A stretch of 64,000 bases of DNA from Rhizobium freirei PRF 81 (GCF_000359745.1 NZ_AQHN01000095.1:62001-126000), one strand, 5' to 3'; shown: positions 42,539 to 50,962, numbered from the stretch's first letter. The notes: generated by a model not told the origin, from the sequence alone. Translations and numbers: made by a program.

Positions 42539-43432
42539 TCAAAGGGCGTCGCTCGGATTCGCGACACGGGCCTTCAACGCCTCGCCCATCGGAAACTCGA
42601 GATTTTCATTGCGTGGAGGAATGTCCTGGGTGAACCACTTGTCGTAGACTTTCGTAAACGCCCCTGAGGTCATCTGTTCGGCCAGGACGCCGTCGACAAG
42701 GGCCTTGAAGTCGGTGTCGCCTTTGGCAAACATTAGGCCGTAGGGAATGTTGCCGAAACTGCCCGGCACGATCGTCAGCGCCGATGGATTGCCCGATGAG
42801 GCCCTCAGGCCAGCGAGAAGGATGTCATCTTCTAAAAACGCGATCGCGCGACCGGTATTGAGTGTAAGAAAAGACTCGGCATGGTCCTTTGCCTGGATAA
42901 GGTTGATGTTCAGGTTGTCCTTCGCATTCAACCCCTGGGCAAACCCGACGGCGTTGGAGCCTTGCGTCACGACGACTGTCTTGCCGGCCAAGTCTTTCGA
43001 TCCAGCGACATTTGCAGATGTCTTCACGAGCCAGCTTGGCTGCACCATGAAGATCGCGACGCTGAATGAAACTTGCTCCTGGCGCTGCGCGTTGTTCGCA
43101 GTGCTACCGCACTCAAGATCAACCGTACCATTCTGGATAAGCGGAATGCGGTTCGACGAGTTTACTGGGGTATAGTTGACTTGTAGGTCAGGACGATTGA
43201 GCTTGGACTTGATTTTTTCGATGATGCCCGCGCAGAGATCGAGTGAGAATCCGATCGGCTTCTGCTCTGCACCAAGGTAGGAGAAGGGGATCGAGGCCTC
43301 ACGATAGCCGATGGTGATAGCGCCAGTTGATTTGATCCGCTCCAGTGTCTCACTCTGAGCAGACGCGGTAGTGGAAAAGGATGATGTTGTCGCCACGACG
43401 GCAAAAACAGCCAACATTGTTCTCATTCGCAT
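42539..43432 (-). CDS. Glutamate/aspartate ABC substrate-binding protein
   Basis: The 297-residue periplasmic receptor has a signal peptide to about residue 25 (ASA-Q). The mature protein follows the GltI/family-3 pattern: LERIKSTGAITIGYREASIPFSY in pieces, GFSLDLC, the Arg-ligand region NRIPLIQNGTVDLECGSTANN, and FLTLNTGRAIAFLEDDILL. The DLECGSTANN box with two-lobe layout is that of glutamate/aspartate receptors. The preceding 123-base gap may hold an own promoter, not resolved by eye. Confidence 0.95.
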   Translation of the reverse strand: MRMRTMLAVFAVVATTSSFSTTASAQSETLERIKSTGAITIGYREASIPFSYLGAEQKPIGFSLDLCAGIIEKIKSKLNRPDLQVNYTPVNSSNRIPLIQNGTVDLECGSTANNAQRQEQVSFSVAIFMVQPSWLVKTSANVAGSKDLAGKTVVVTQGSNAVGFAQGLNAKDNLNINLIQAKDHAESFLTLNTGRAIAFLEDDILLAGLRASSGNPSALTIVPGSFGNIPYGLMFAKGDTDFKALVDGVLAEQMTSGAFTKVYDKWFTQDIPPRNENLEFPMGEALKARVANPSDAL

Positions 43433-43555
43433 GTTCTTTTCCCTCTCTGGTTGGGATTTTCTGTGGTCTCGGTGGTCATGTTTTTCCAGCGGTCGCGTCC
43501 GAGCTCGCGCCGTGGTTCAGAAGTGCCTCGCATGCCGGTTGTGTGTCGGATTGTG

Positions 43556-44437
43556 CTACTGACTGATCGCCGACCACAAACGGTTCAGCGCGCGAGACCC
43601 ATTATTGCGATCGCGATAGGCAACGACGGATAGTGTCATGCTCCATTTGTCATCATCCAATGCAACGAGACGTTCTTCGGCTCTGCTGGCTGTGCAATCG
43701 GGAAGCCATGCAACTCCAGTTCCTGTCAACGTAAGTTCCCTCAGTACGTCCGCCATGTCGCTTTTGAAAATCGGCGTCGCGGAAAAAGACTGCCCCGAAG
43801 ATTCAATGGCAAGATCGACCATGCGCCCCAAATAAGTTCCAGACGAGTAGGCGAGCAGCGGCAAAGGGGCCGACGGATCACCTGGCAGCGAGAACTTTTC
43901 CGCAACATGCCGAGCGGCGTACGGCTTGAGTTTTTCGGTACCCAGCTCTACACGCTCGTAGACGTCTGGATCTAAATGAATGGGTTGCTGGGCATGATGG
44001 AAGCACACCAGCATATCCACATCCCCGGCAACCAGTGACGTCACCGTGTCGTGGACGTTCCCAGGCACGAGTTGACAACTCAGGGCACGCCCTTCAGACC
44101 AATCCACCCACCATTCTGGCAGCCGTCCTGTCGCCAGTGCATGAGGAAGCGCCAGGCGCACCTGATCACGGCGAAGTGTGGGTTCAGCACCCAATTCCGT
44201 GCGCAAATCAAGCAAGTTGCGCAGGATCTGCGCCGCCTGATCACGAAACCGTTCGCCCTCAATAGTCAATCGGGTGGGAAACACACTGCGATCGATCAAA
44301 GCCACGCCCAGCCACGCCTCGAGCGCCTGAATCCGCCGGCTGAAGGCTGGCTGCGAGGCGTTGCGATCATTTGCGGCTCGCGTGAAGTTACCGGTCTCGG
44401 CAACCGCCAGAAAATCCTGGAGCCATGTAATGTCCAT
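43556..44437 (-). CDS. LysR-family regulator
   Basis: The ATG at 44437 gives 293 residues beginning at the winged helix (MDITWLQDFLAVAETGNFTR, QPAFSRRIQALEAWLGVALI). The effector domain follows (DQVRLALPHALATGRLP, VAGDVDMLVCFHHAQQP). The start lies two bases inside the end of the racemase gene's neighbourhood, so the two are probably coupled. It likely senses an acidic amino acid and controls the operon it sits in. Confidence 0.93.
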   Translation of the reverse strand: MDITWLQDFLAVAETGNFTRAANDRNASQPAFSRRIQALEAWLGVALIDRSVFPTRLTIEGERFRDQAAQILRNLLDLRTELGAEPTLRRDQVRLALPHALATGRLPEWWVDWSEGRALSCQLVPGNVHDTVTSLVAGDVDMLVCFHHAQQPIHLDPDVYERVELGTEKLKPYAARHVAEKFSLPGDPSAPLPLLAYSSGTYLGRMVDLAIESSGQSFSATPIFKSDMADVLRELTLTGTGVAWLPDCTASRAEERLVALDDDKWSMTLSVVAYRDRNNGSRALNRLWSAISQ

Positions 44438-44438
44438 A

Positions 44439-45197
44439 TCAGCCCACCGTCTCCATTCGAGCCTCGCCAACAGATGCCCTCACACAAGCGCGAGCAAGCG
44501 CTTCGGTAGCATCCATGATTAACGGACCGTGATCAAAGTCACTCAACGCGACGGGCAGTTCGGTACACGCCAAGAGAAGGCAGTCCGCCCCCGCATCGGC
44601 GAGAAGGCCAGCCGCCTCTGTCGCAGCCTTGCGCGCCGCGGAAATTTGGTTGGCCTTCACGCCGGTGATCGCGCGGTCGATCAATAGCTGCGTGCCCTCA
44701 TCGGGGACCAACACCTGCTCGGCCCCCTCAAGAAGACGCTGCGAGTAAATACCTCCTGAAATCGTGCCACGTGTCGCCATTACGGCAATCGTGCGGGGAC
44801 GCTCAGCCATCTGGGTAACGTAGTGCGCGACTGCGTCCGCGATGTGCAGGATTTTGGCTCTGCATCCACGCTGTAGTCTGCCGTGCCAATAATGTGCCGT
44901 GTTACAAGGAATGGCGATAAATTCGACTCCGGCGGCATCGAGCAGCCGTATTCCAGCCAGCATCGGCAAGAATGGGTCATCCCGCCCGTTCTCAATTGCC
45001 GAAGAGCGGTCCGGAATCTGCGGCACGTCATGAACAATCAGCGGAATGTGCTCTTGGTCTACGTCGGCCTTGGTGGCCGAGATAACCTTCGACAGGAAAT
45101 CTACGGTGGCTGTGGGGCCCATCCCGCCGAGAATGCCGATTAAGCTCTTTTGGTGCACGACATTGACTTCCTTTTTTGCAGCAAGATTACTGATCAA
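44439..45197 (-). CDS. Aspartate/glutamate racemase family protein
   Basis: The 252-residue frame (or 239 from a GTG at 45158 with AAGGAAG upstream) is an Asp/Glu racemase: IGILGGMGPTATVDFLSKVI at the start, the first catalytic Cys in AIPCNTAHYW, and the second in LLACTELPVAL. It interconverts L- and D-aspartate or glutamate, or related acids. It heads an operon with an acidic amino-acid importer and aspartase, so it probably lets the cell use D-aspartate. Head region carries a large hairpin. Confidence 0.92.
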   Translation of the reverse strand: MISNLAAKKEVNVVHQKSLIGILGGMGPTATVDFLSKVISATKADVDQEHIPLIVHDVPQIPDRSSAIENGRDDPFLPMLAGIRLLDAAGVEFIAIPCNTAHYWHGRLQRGCRAKILHIADAVAHYVTQMAERPRTIAVMATRGTISGGIYSQRLLEGAEQVLVPDEGTQLLIDRAITGVKANQISAARKAATEAAGLLADAGADCLLLACTELPVALSDFDHGPLIMDATEALARACVRASVGEARMETVG

Positions 45198-45212
45198 TAC
45201 GCTGGCACATCA

Positions 45213-45257
45213 AAACGCGCATGGCCAATGCATATTTTGCATTGGCCATGCGCGTTT
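45213..45257. promoter_or_regulatory. 20-bp-arm inverted repeat at head of the acidic amino-acid operon
   Basis: Arms 45213-45232 and 45238-45257 are exact reverse complements around the loop TATTT. The core ATGGCCAATGCA is unusual for a terminator and no U-run follows. It lies 15 bases upstream of the longest racemase frame (55 from the GTG start) and may be an operator or leader structure. Confidence 0.7.
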
Positions 45258-45642
45258 CAAGTATCGAGAGTTACGCGGCGTCGTGGATGCGCCGGTTCGA
45301 CCTGACAAACAATCCGGTACAGAAGGTGTCTCTGACGGCGTTCGCGTCATGCTATCGAATTAAGTTCACGACGTTTCGATAGCGGAGCGTTAGATAGGAG
45401 GACTGTGATGTGCTCGACATTATCGTCGAGCTCGTTTGAGATATGACGATGACTCGGGCCGTCGACCAAACAGGCTTTTCCCGATGAAATTGCAGCGGCA
45501 TAGCATGTGTGGAGGCGGATGGATCGTTTAAGACCGATCTACTGCGCATCGTTGTCGGCACTAAATCTCCCCAAATTTTAGACCATTTAGCATTTGACGC
45601 CAAGCTGACGCCCGACAGCTCCAGCACAACGGGCGTTCGGGA
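45258..45642. other. Intergenic region, nothing recognised
   Basis: Between the racemase operon head and the end of the hxlR-type gene. Short frames on both strands lack ribosome sites and family resemblance. No clear terminator or repeat was seen apart from the inverted repeat that borders it on the left. Confidence 0.5.
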
Positions 45643-46032
45643 TCAATTTCTGCTTTGATCGAACACGTTTCGCGCAGTCTCGATCTCACCGCTGTGCTTT
45701 TCTCCCCATTGCAATAGGATCGCCAACGGTTCCGTGAGTGAACGGCCGAGCGGCGTCAACTCATATTCGACCTTGGGCGGAATTGTGGGATAGGCGGTCC
45801 TGCGGACCATACCGTCGCGCTCCAAGCCACGCAATGTCAGGGTCAGCATGCGGTGCGATACCCCACCGATGCGACGCATGAGCTCGTTGAACCGCATTGG
45901 GCCGCCTGAAAGAGCGCCCACCGCCATGATCGTCCACTTATCGCCAATCCGGTCCAATATTTGACCGAGGAGCTTGCATTTTTCATGCTGCTGATCCTCA
46001 AGACAGATTACCTCTACTGGCCTGACCGTCAT
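45643..46032 (-). CDS. HxlR-family regulator, possible thiol sensor
   Basis: The ATG at 46032 (GAGAGTGATT upstream) gives 129 residues; the longer frame is a shadow of the divergent gene. The winged-helix core is RIGDKWTIMAVGALSGGPMRFNELMRRI, RMLTLTLRGLERDGMVRR, IPPKVEYELTPLGRSL. Cys at residues 10 and 19, before the first helix, recall QorR/HypR/YodB redox sensors, where an N-terminal Cys reacts with quinones or aldehydes. Divergent from a QorB-like reductase, which supports that idea. Confidence 0.93.
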   Translation of the reverse strand: MTVRPVEVICLEDQQHEKCKLLGQILDRIGDKWTIMAVGALSGGPMRFNELMRRIGGVSHRMLTLTLRGLERDGMVRRTAYPTIPPKVEYELTPLGRSLTEPLAILLQWGEKHSGEIETARNVFDQSRN

Positions 46033-46055
46033 AATCACTCTCCGCGAACATCTAG

Positions 46056-46129
46056 GTGCGTGACGCACAGTTTTGTCCATTCTTACGCGCTGCTGCAAGA
46101 ACATATACAACGTTAGGAACAGAATGTTC
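46056..46129. promoter_or_regulatory. Candidate operators between hxlR-type and qorB-like genes
   Basis: Two dyads lie in the 122-base divergent gap: GTGCGTGACGCAC (46056-46068, perfect 6-base arms) and GAACAGAATGTTC (46117-46129, perfect 5-base arms), the latter 26 bases before the reductase start. Binding by the adjacent HxlR protein is inferred. Confidence 0.45.
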
Positions 46130-46154
46130 GTTAAATAACGCAGAGAGGCAAATA

Positions 46155-47015
46155 ATGAAAATCGGTGTGAGTGGTGCGAGCGGCCATCTCGGCAAATCCG
46201 TCGTCGCGGAATTGCTTCAACGGGAGGCGGGACATGAGGTGGTGGCGATTTCGCGAACTCCCGAAGCCGTTCTGGCAGGCGCGCAACCGCGCTTTGGGAA
46301 CTACGATCAACCCGACAGTCTCGCGGCGGCCTATGCGGGCCTCGATCGCCTGCTGCTGATCCCAACTGTCGATCTGGAGCCCGGCCGGCGCGCGACACAG
46401 TTGATCGCAGCGATCGACGCCGCGACGCAGGCGGGAGTCAAACAGATCGTCCTCATGTCCGCCACCGGTACACAACGAGCACAAGAACCGGCCCTAGGAG
46501 CGTCCTTTTGGAATGCCGAACAGCATCTGATCGTGACAGCTCCCGTCTGGACCATCCTGCGAATGAGCTATTATGCCGAGGCTCTTGCGGACGAAGCGCG
46601 GAGCTCACTGGATGGAGGCATGCTCGCCGCTCTTGCGGAGAATCGGGTCGCCTTCGTTTCGCGGGACGACGTAAGCGCAGCCGCCGCAGGACTGCTCATC
46701 GGTGAGGGACACGCGGGCGCCATTTACAACGCGACCGGTGAGGAACGTATATCGGGAGCTGAACGCGCCGCGCTCATCGCAGAAATCACAGGCCGGCCAC
46801 TATCCTTCATCCTGTTGCCGGAAGAGCAAATGCGGGCCGGACTGGTGCAGGCCGGACTGCCGGAAACGATCGTTAATGCCGTTGTGAGCATCCAGAGGAG
46901 CTTCGCAAAGGGGGCCTTCGACATCGTGACGGGTGATGTAGAGCGTCTCGCCGGTCGACGGCCTAAGCCGCTACGCGACGCGCTCGTCGCCCTTCTCCAA
47001 ACTTCGGCTGCCTGA
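46155..47015 (+). CDS. NmrA-like NAD(P)H:quinone oxidoreductase (QorB/YtfG type)
   Basis: The ATG at 46155 gives 286 residues starting at the Rossmann motif (IGVSGASGHLGKSVV, G-x2-G-x2-G). Further QorB-like segments are GNYDQPDSLAAAYAGLDRLLLIP, IVLMSATG and ILRMSYYAEAL. No Ser-Tyr-Lys SDR triad is evident, as in NmrA/QorB types. It probably reduces quinones, and is divergent from its likely HxlR regulator and upstream of a DoxX-like gene. Confidence 0.92.
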   Translation: MKIGVSGASGHLGKSVVAELLQREAGHEVVAISRTPEAVLAGAQPRFGNYDQPDSLAAAYAGLDRLLLIPTVDLEPGRRATQLIAAIDAATQAGVKQIVLMSATGTQRAQEPALGASFWNAEQHLIVTAPVWTILRMSYYAEALADEARSSLDGGMLAALAENRVAFVSRDDVSAAAAGLLIGEGHAGAIYNATGEERISGAERAALIAEITGRPLSFILLPEEQMRAGLVQAGLPETIVNAVVSIQRSFAKGAFDIVTGDVERLAGRRPKPLRDALVALLQTSAA

Positions 47016-47053
47016 CGGCGCCGGCCAACGACTTACAAACAAGGAAGTTATCA

Positions 47054-47458
47054 ATGAAGCTCAAGTGGATCTATTGGACCGCCACCGGTCTGCTCGCCCT
47101 CATCTATCTCGCGGGCGGTGCTTATTATCTCTCCGACATAGCCGGAGTGCAAAAGATTTTCCCGACACTCGGCTACCCACCGTATCTTGTGCCGATCCTG
47201 GCCGTGTTGAAGCCGCTCGCGGCCGTCACGATCCTCTGGCGGTTCAGTGTCGCCCTATCTGACCTCGCCTATGCAGGCATGTTCTATCACCTGCTGCTGG
47301 CGATCTCCGCTCATTTCAATGCTGGTCAGACCGTTGAGGCTGCACCTGCGCTGGTCGGCCTGATGGCCTTGCTCGTCTCGTTCGCCACCCAGAACGCTGC
47401 GCGCCGCAAGCTGTCGCCTTATGGCACGTTCCCTAAAACAACCGAAACAAGCAAATAA
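47054..47458 (+). CDS. DoxX-like membrane protein, copy 1
   Basis: The 134-residue protein has four predicted helices and the DoxX-like pattern (LIYLAGGAYYL, LGYPPYLVPILAVLKPLAAVTIL, LSDLAYAGMFYHLLLA, LVSFATQNAAR). AAGGAAG precedes the ATG. It is 38 bases after the reductase and probably cotranscribed. Paralog at 48097. Confidence 0.9.
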   Translation: MKLKWIYWTATGLLALIYLAGGAYYLSDIAGVQKIFPTLGYPPYLVPILAVLKPLAAVTILWRFSVALSDLAYAGMFYHLLLAISAHFNAGQTVEAAPALVGLMALLVSFATQNAARRKLSPYGTFPKTTETSK

Positions 47459-47564
47459 TGGTTGGCGCGGCGCGGACTATTCAGACTGCGCCGCACCCGT
47501 GGATGGCTTTCGTGCCAGAACCACAATACCATACTCCCCGCTGTTTCTGGGGGCGCCTTCTCTA

Positions 47565-47942
47565 TCAGTTCCGGGCTTTACGTCCCCTAGGCTTTGGTGT
47601 GGGGGGAGAGTCTTTTCCGTAATCATTCCACCACGCCGTCAGAGCTACCATCGTTGGTCCAAGGCCACGCGCTTTGTCAGTCATCTCATAATCGACGCGA
47701 GGCGGCACCTCGGCAAATACTGTTCGCGATACTAGGCCGTCCGCCTCCAGCTCGCGAAGTTGAGCAGTCAGCATGTGCTGCGTGATGCCTGGTATGCCCT
47801 TGCGAAGCTCACCGAACCGATGGGTGCGCTGATGGAGAAGCCACATGATCTCCAGCTTCCATTTCCCGGAGAGCATTCCGAAAGCGCGCCGCATCTCTTC
47901 ATGCATGTTGATCTCTTCACCGGCCATAGTCATGTTTTCCAT
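47565..47942 (-). CDS. HxlR-family regulator
   Basis: The 125-residue protein has the HxlR winged helix (LSGKWKLEIMWLLHQRTHRFGELRKGI, ITQHMLTAQLRELEADGLVSRTV, VPPRVDYEMTDKARGLG) and a basic Pro-rich tail. Unlike the copy at 45643 it has no Cys, so it cannot sense by the same thiol route. It is divergent from the second DoxX-like gene and its neighbours. Confidence 0.94.
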   Translation of the reverse strand: MENMTMAGEEINMHEEMRRAFGMLSGKWKLEIMWLLHQRTHRFGELRKGIPGITQHMLTAQLRELEADGLVSRTVFAEVPPRVDYEMTDKARGLGPTMVALTAWWNDYGKDSPPTPKPRGRKARN

Positions 47943-47967
47943 ACTTACTGCGATAAATTCATCCTAC

Positions 47968-47999
47968 TTGAAAATATCATTGTTGAAGGACATTTTCAA
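47968..47999. promoter_or_regulatory. Candidate operator between second hxlR- and doxX-type genes
   Basis: TTGAAAAT (47968-47975) and ATTTTCAA (47992-47999) are perfect 8-base arms separated by 16 bases, in the AT-rich part of the divergent gap, 26 bases from the regulator start. The spacing suits a dimer binding successive faces of the helix. Confidence 0.5.
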
Positions 48000-48096
48000 T
48001 GTGATCGGCGACGGAGCCCGTAGCAGCGCGACCGTTCGTAGCTTTGAAAACTGCAAAACAGAAAATCCTACAATGAGCGGCGACGAGGAAAACTAC

Positions 48097-48498
48097 ATGG
48101 CTGTGATAATCACATACTGGATCAGCACGATATTGCTGTCGCTGCTTTATCTCAGCTCGGCATTTCTCTACCTGACCAAGGCAACCTGGGTTCGCCAGAC
48201 GCTCGCCGAGCTGAACTATCCAGCGCCTTACCTCGTGCCGCTGATGATCGTGGTGAAGGTATTGGGGCCTGCGGCGATCCTCTCGCGTATCAGCGTGCCG
48301 CTGAGCGATCTGGCCTATACCGGCATCTTCTTTCACCTGCTGCTGTCCGGCTCGGCCCACCTTGGCGTGCGCAAGCCCAAGGGGGCTGTGCCAGCTCTTA
48401 TCGGCCTCGCGCTCTTGGCTGCCTCCTTCGCAACCCAGAACTCCGCTCGCGACGCACCGTCGCCTTACGCGCCTGCTTACGAAGCCGTCGCGCACTGA
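48097..48498 (+). CDS. DoxX-like membrane protein, copy 2
   Basis: The ATG at 48097, with GAGGAAA upstream, gives 133 residues and matches the length of copy 1. Shared segments include Y-PAPYLVPLMIVVKVLGPAAIL, LSDLAYTGIFFHLLL and ASFATQNSAR. Four predicted helices. An upstream ATG at 48073 is possible. It is followed after 43 bases by an SDR gene. Confidence 0.9.
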   Translation: MAVIITYWISTILLSLLYLSSAFLYLTKATWVRQTLAELNYPAPYLVPLMIVVKVLGPAAILSRISVPLSDLAYTGIFFHLLLSGSAHLGVRKPKGAVPALIGLALLAASFATQNSARDAPSPYAPAYEAVAH

Positions 48499-48541
48499 CG
48501 CGGCTCGAATTCCCCACCAACCCAACTAAATGGAGCTTTAA

Positions 48542-49285
48542 ATGGGAAGACTTAACGGAAAAGTTGCGCTGGTCACTGGCGCGAGTCGCGGAATCGGCCG
48601 CGCCACGGCTAAGCTGTTTGCCGCCGAAGGCGCCAAGGTCGCGGTTCTCTCGCGCACTCCAGCGAGCGTCGAGGCGGTCGTGGCCGAGATCGAGGCCGCC
48701 GGTGGGACAGCGCTGGCGGTTCCCGCCGACATTGGGAGCGCCGACCAGATCAAGGCTTCGGTGGACAAGGTGGTCGCCGCCTATGGTGGGCTCGATATTC
48801 TCGTGAATAACGCCTTCGATCCGTCGATCCCTTACTCGTCGATCCTCGAACTCTCAACCGATCAGCTACAGCGCAATTTCGATGTCGGCCCGATTGCTTA
48901 TCTGCGCTTTATGCAGGCTGCATATCCGCACCTCAAGGCGAGCGAACAAGGCCGCATTATCAATTTCGGCTCAATGGCCGGCATGGTTGGGCTGGTTGGC
49001 ATGGGGCCGTACAACATGGCGAAAGAAGCCGTGCGCGCGCTCACGAGAACGGCGGCGCGCGAGTGGGCTGCTGACAAGATCACCGTCAACAACGTCCTGC
49101 CGGTCGCTGAGACCTGGGGGCCAGAGGCAAACGTTCCGCCGGCGACCAATCCGCTCGGACGTTACGGCTCCCCTGAAGAAGACATCGCGCCCGTAGTGCT
49201 CTTCCTGGCGAGCAAAGATGCGCAATTCCTGACCGGCTACTCGCTTACTCCCGATGGCGGAATGATCATCGACAGCGCGCGCTAA
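48542..49285 (+). CDS. Short-chain dehydrogenase/reductase
   Basis: The 247-residue classical SDR has the cofactor motif VTGASRGIGRA near 12-22, NNAF in place of NNAG near 90, Ser in FGSMAG near 143, and the catalytic YNMAKEA pair (Tyr/Lys) near 159-163. Its N-terminal G-x3-G-x-G plus Arg suggests NADP(H). Substrate unknown; the setting suggests reactive carbonyl detoxification. Confidence 0.93.
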   Translation: MGRLNGKVALVTGASRGIGRATAKLFAAEGAKVAVLSRTPASVEAVVAEIEAAGGTALAVPADIGSADQIKASVDKVVAAYGGLDILVNNAFDPSIPYSSILELSTDQLQRNFDVGPIAYLRFMQAAYPHLKASEQGRIINFGSMAGMVGLVGMGPYNMAKEAVRALTRTAAREWAADKITVNNVLPVAETWGPEANVPPATNPLGRYGSPEEDIAPVVLFLASKDAQFLTGYSLTPDGGMIIDSAR

Positions 49286-49294
49286 AGCACTGCA

Positions 49295-49355
49295 GCGGCG
49301 CGGCCTTCTTCAAGCGGTCTTGGCCATCGTGGCCGCCGCCGTGGGGCCGCGCCGC
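49295..49355. other. Nested inverted repeats downstream of SDR gene
   Basis: GCGGCGCGGCC (49295-49305) and GGCCGCGCCGC (49345-49355) are perfect 11-base arms 39 bases apart; inside lies GGCCATCGTGGCC (49322-49334) with 5-base arms. The whole can fold as a long stem with an inner hairpin. It may be a terminator-like or RNA-stabilising element; no U-run is present. Confidence 0.5.
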
Positions 49356-49411
49356 GCCATAGAGTAGCCTCCACCGCCGCGCATTCCAACATCCAAAAAA
49401 GGAAATTGAAT

Positions 49412-49753
49412 ATGAGGATTCACGCTATCACAATTGACACATCGAACCCGCAAAGACTGGCGGCATGGTGGTCCGAAGTCTTGGGGATCGGGATCGGGAA
49501 CGATTATGGCCGGATCGTTCAGTTAGCTGCATCTCCGAATTTCCTGCCGTTTCAGTTCCAGAAGATTGAAGACGTGCCAACGCAACGAAACCGTGTGCAT
49601 GTCGATCTCAAAACAACGGATCTCGACGGCGAGACGGAGCGTCTGGTAGGGCTGGGCGCGACCGTCGTGCAGAAAACCGAACTCCCGCAGATTCGCTATA
49701 CGACCTTGTCGGACCCCGACGGGAACAAGTTCGACCTCGTGCAAGATAGCTGA
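49412..49753 (+). CDS. VOC/glyoxalase-like domain protein
   Basis: The ATG at 49412 (AAAAGGAAA upstream) gives 113 residues. It has the glyoxalase-like pattern with beta-alpha-beta halves (IDTSNPQRLAAWWSEVLG; RVHVDLKTTDLDGETERLVGLGATVV; LSDPDGNKFDLVQ). Possible metal ligands include H4, H65 and the C-terminal Asp/Glu region, but the canonical last Glu is replaced by the sequence FDLV. Likely small-molecule detoxification. Confidence 0.85.
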   Translation: MRIHAITIDTSNPQRLAAWWSEVLGIGIGNDYGRIVQLAASPNFLPFQFQKIEDVPTQRNRVHVDLKTTDLDGETERLVGLGATVVQKTELPQIRYTTLSDPDGNKFDLVQDS

Positions 49754-49772
49754 CTAGCGAGAAGAATGGCTT

Positions 49773-50153
49773 ATGATATCTCTTCCAATTGCATCGCTGT
49801 TTGTGGCGGGCTTTTCTGTTGCTCTGGTCAGCCTCTCGCTCCCCATCTCCTCACGGCGCGTCAAAGTCGGGGATATGGTCGGCGACAGCAGTGACGACTT
49901 GCTGCGGCGTCGGATCCGCGCTCAGGGTAACTTCATCGAGTATGTTCCACTTAGCCTAATCGGCCTCGGTTTTGTCGAGGCTCAAGGTGCGCCGGAATGG
50001 CTAGTGTGGGGGATAGGTGCGGCACTTGCGTTCGGGCGGCTTCTGCACGCCATTGGAATGCTCCAATCTTTGGCGTCGCTTCGCGGAGTTGGCATGATCC
50101 TGACCTACCTGGCGCTTCTGCTTTCAGCGGGCCGCCTGCTTATCTGCCTTTGA
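49773..50153 (+). CDS. MAPEG-family membrane protein
   Basis: The 126-residue protein has four predicted helices and the MAPEG signature RRRIRAQGNFIEYVPLSLIGL, with G-R-LLHAIGM after it. The family includes membrane glutathione transferases. It is 19 bases after the VOC gene and may end the detoxification operon. Confidence 0.88.
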   Translation: MISLPIASLFVAGFSVALVSLSLPISSRRVKVGDMVGDSSDDLLRRRIRAQGNFIEYVPLSLIGLGFVEAQGAPEWLVWGIGAALAFGRLLHAIGMLQSLASLRGVGMILTYLALLLSAGRLLICL

Positions 50154-50241
50154 TGATCATGACGATCGAGCGATATGCCTGACCACTCGCACCGGAACGA
50201 ATTACGCCGCGGCTACCTGAAATTCCGTGTCGTTACCCTGA

Positions 50242-50537
50242 TCAAATCGAGATGGAGATAGGGTCGACAATGTCACGTGGCCGTGGCCCCTTCGGCAACT
50301 CGCGGGGATGGGGCGTCGAGGATCCATTATGAAACTCATCCTCGCACCCATGCAGCAGCGGAAATGTGTCATCAAGGTCTCCGACGGTTCTAGGCTCTCC
50401 CGGGAGGTTAGTAAGGAGATGCACCACCTCCCCTTCCCGCTGGTGCGGGCGTAGACGCCGAGTATGCCGGCGGTCTCCAGCCACTTGCCGTCGCGCGACT
50501 GCATGGCCTCGTGGCAGGTAACGACGCGGCGTTTCAT
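50242..50537 (-). pseudogene. Frameshifted small unknown gene
   Basis: From an ATG at 50537 the frame reads MKRRVVTCHEAMQSRDGKWL and ETAGILGVYAR; around 50440 the sensible reading moves to another frame (HQREGEVVHLLTNLPGEP, VGDLDDTFPLLHGCEDEFHN, PRELPKGPRPRDIVDPI) to a stop at 50242. Joined, they make one protein of about 98 residues, so a one- or two-base indel has broken it. No function recognised. Confidence 0.5.
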
Positions 50538-50785
50538 AAGATCCAGATAAGATCAACCCCGCCATTGAGAAGCGGAAGACTCGAAAAACACGTCCATTTT
50601 CCTCTTCCCGATTCTGAAGGTCAGATGGCGATTTTCGAGAGCTATCTACCGAATCTGACAGGCAATGAGAGGCTAGAGGTTGCGGAGCGGATGCCCGGGA
50701 AGTCTCGCACCTCCATAAATCGGATGGTCCAGGGCAAACCTTATGGCTCAACGGGGCGAAGGGACATAACCATCGCGCATATCGA

Positions 50786-50962
50786 GTGCCTGATGCGTCC
50801 GCTCAATTTCTGTCCGACGAGGAGCTTTTCATGGCCTCCGTTAATGAACGTGGTCACGCGATGGCCGCCAACATTCTCAAAGTCGCGAACGTACGCTCCG
50901 TTGAGGTCTATGACTACGAGACAAGTCAACCTTCGCAGGTGGTCCAGGCATACGGGCTGATC
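50786..50962 (+). pseudogene. Unknown gene fragment cut by IS6-type element
   Basis: A plausible coding frame (SDEELFMASVNERGHAMAAN, ILKVANVRSVEVYDYETSQP) enters from the left without a clear start, stays open from about 50726, and is cut at the left inverted repeat of the IS at 50963. No family recognised. Residual frame across the IS end is accidental. Confidence 0.45.

Noticed and set aside
45213..45257. Reading the hairpin as a rho-independent terminator
   Set aside because: No U-run on either side and it lies immediately upstream of, not behind, the racemase gene.
46033..46398. N-terminal extension of the HxlR regulator
   Set aside because: Overlaps the divergent reductase gene antisense; the HxlR fold starts at 46032.
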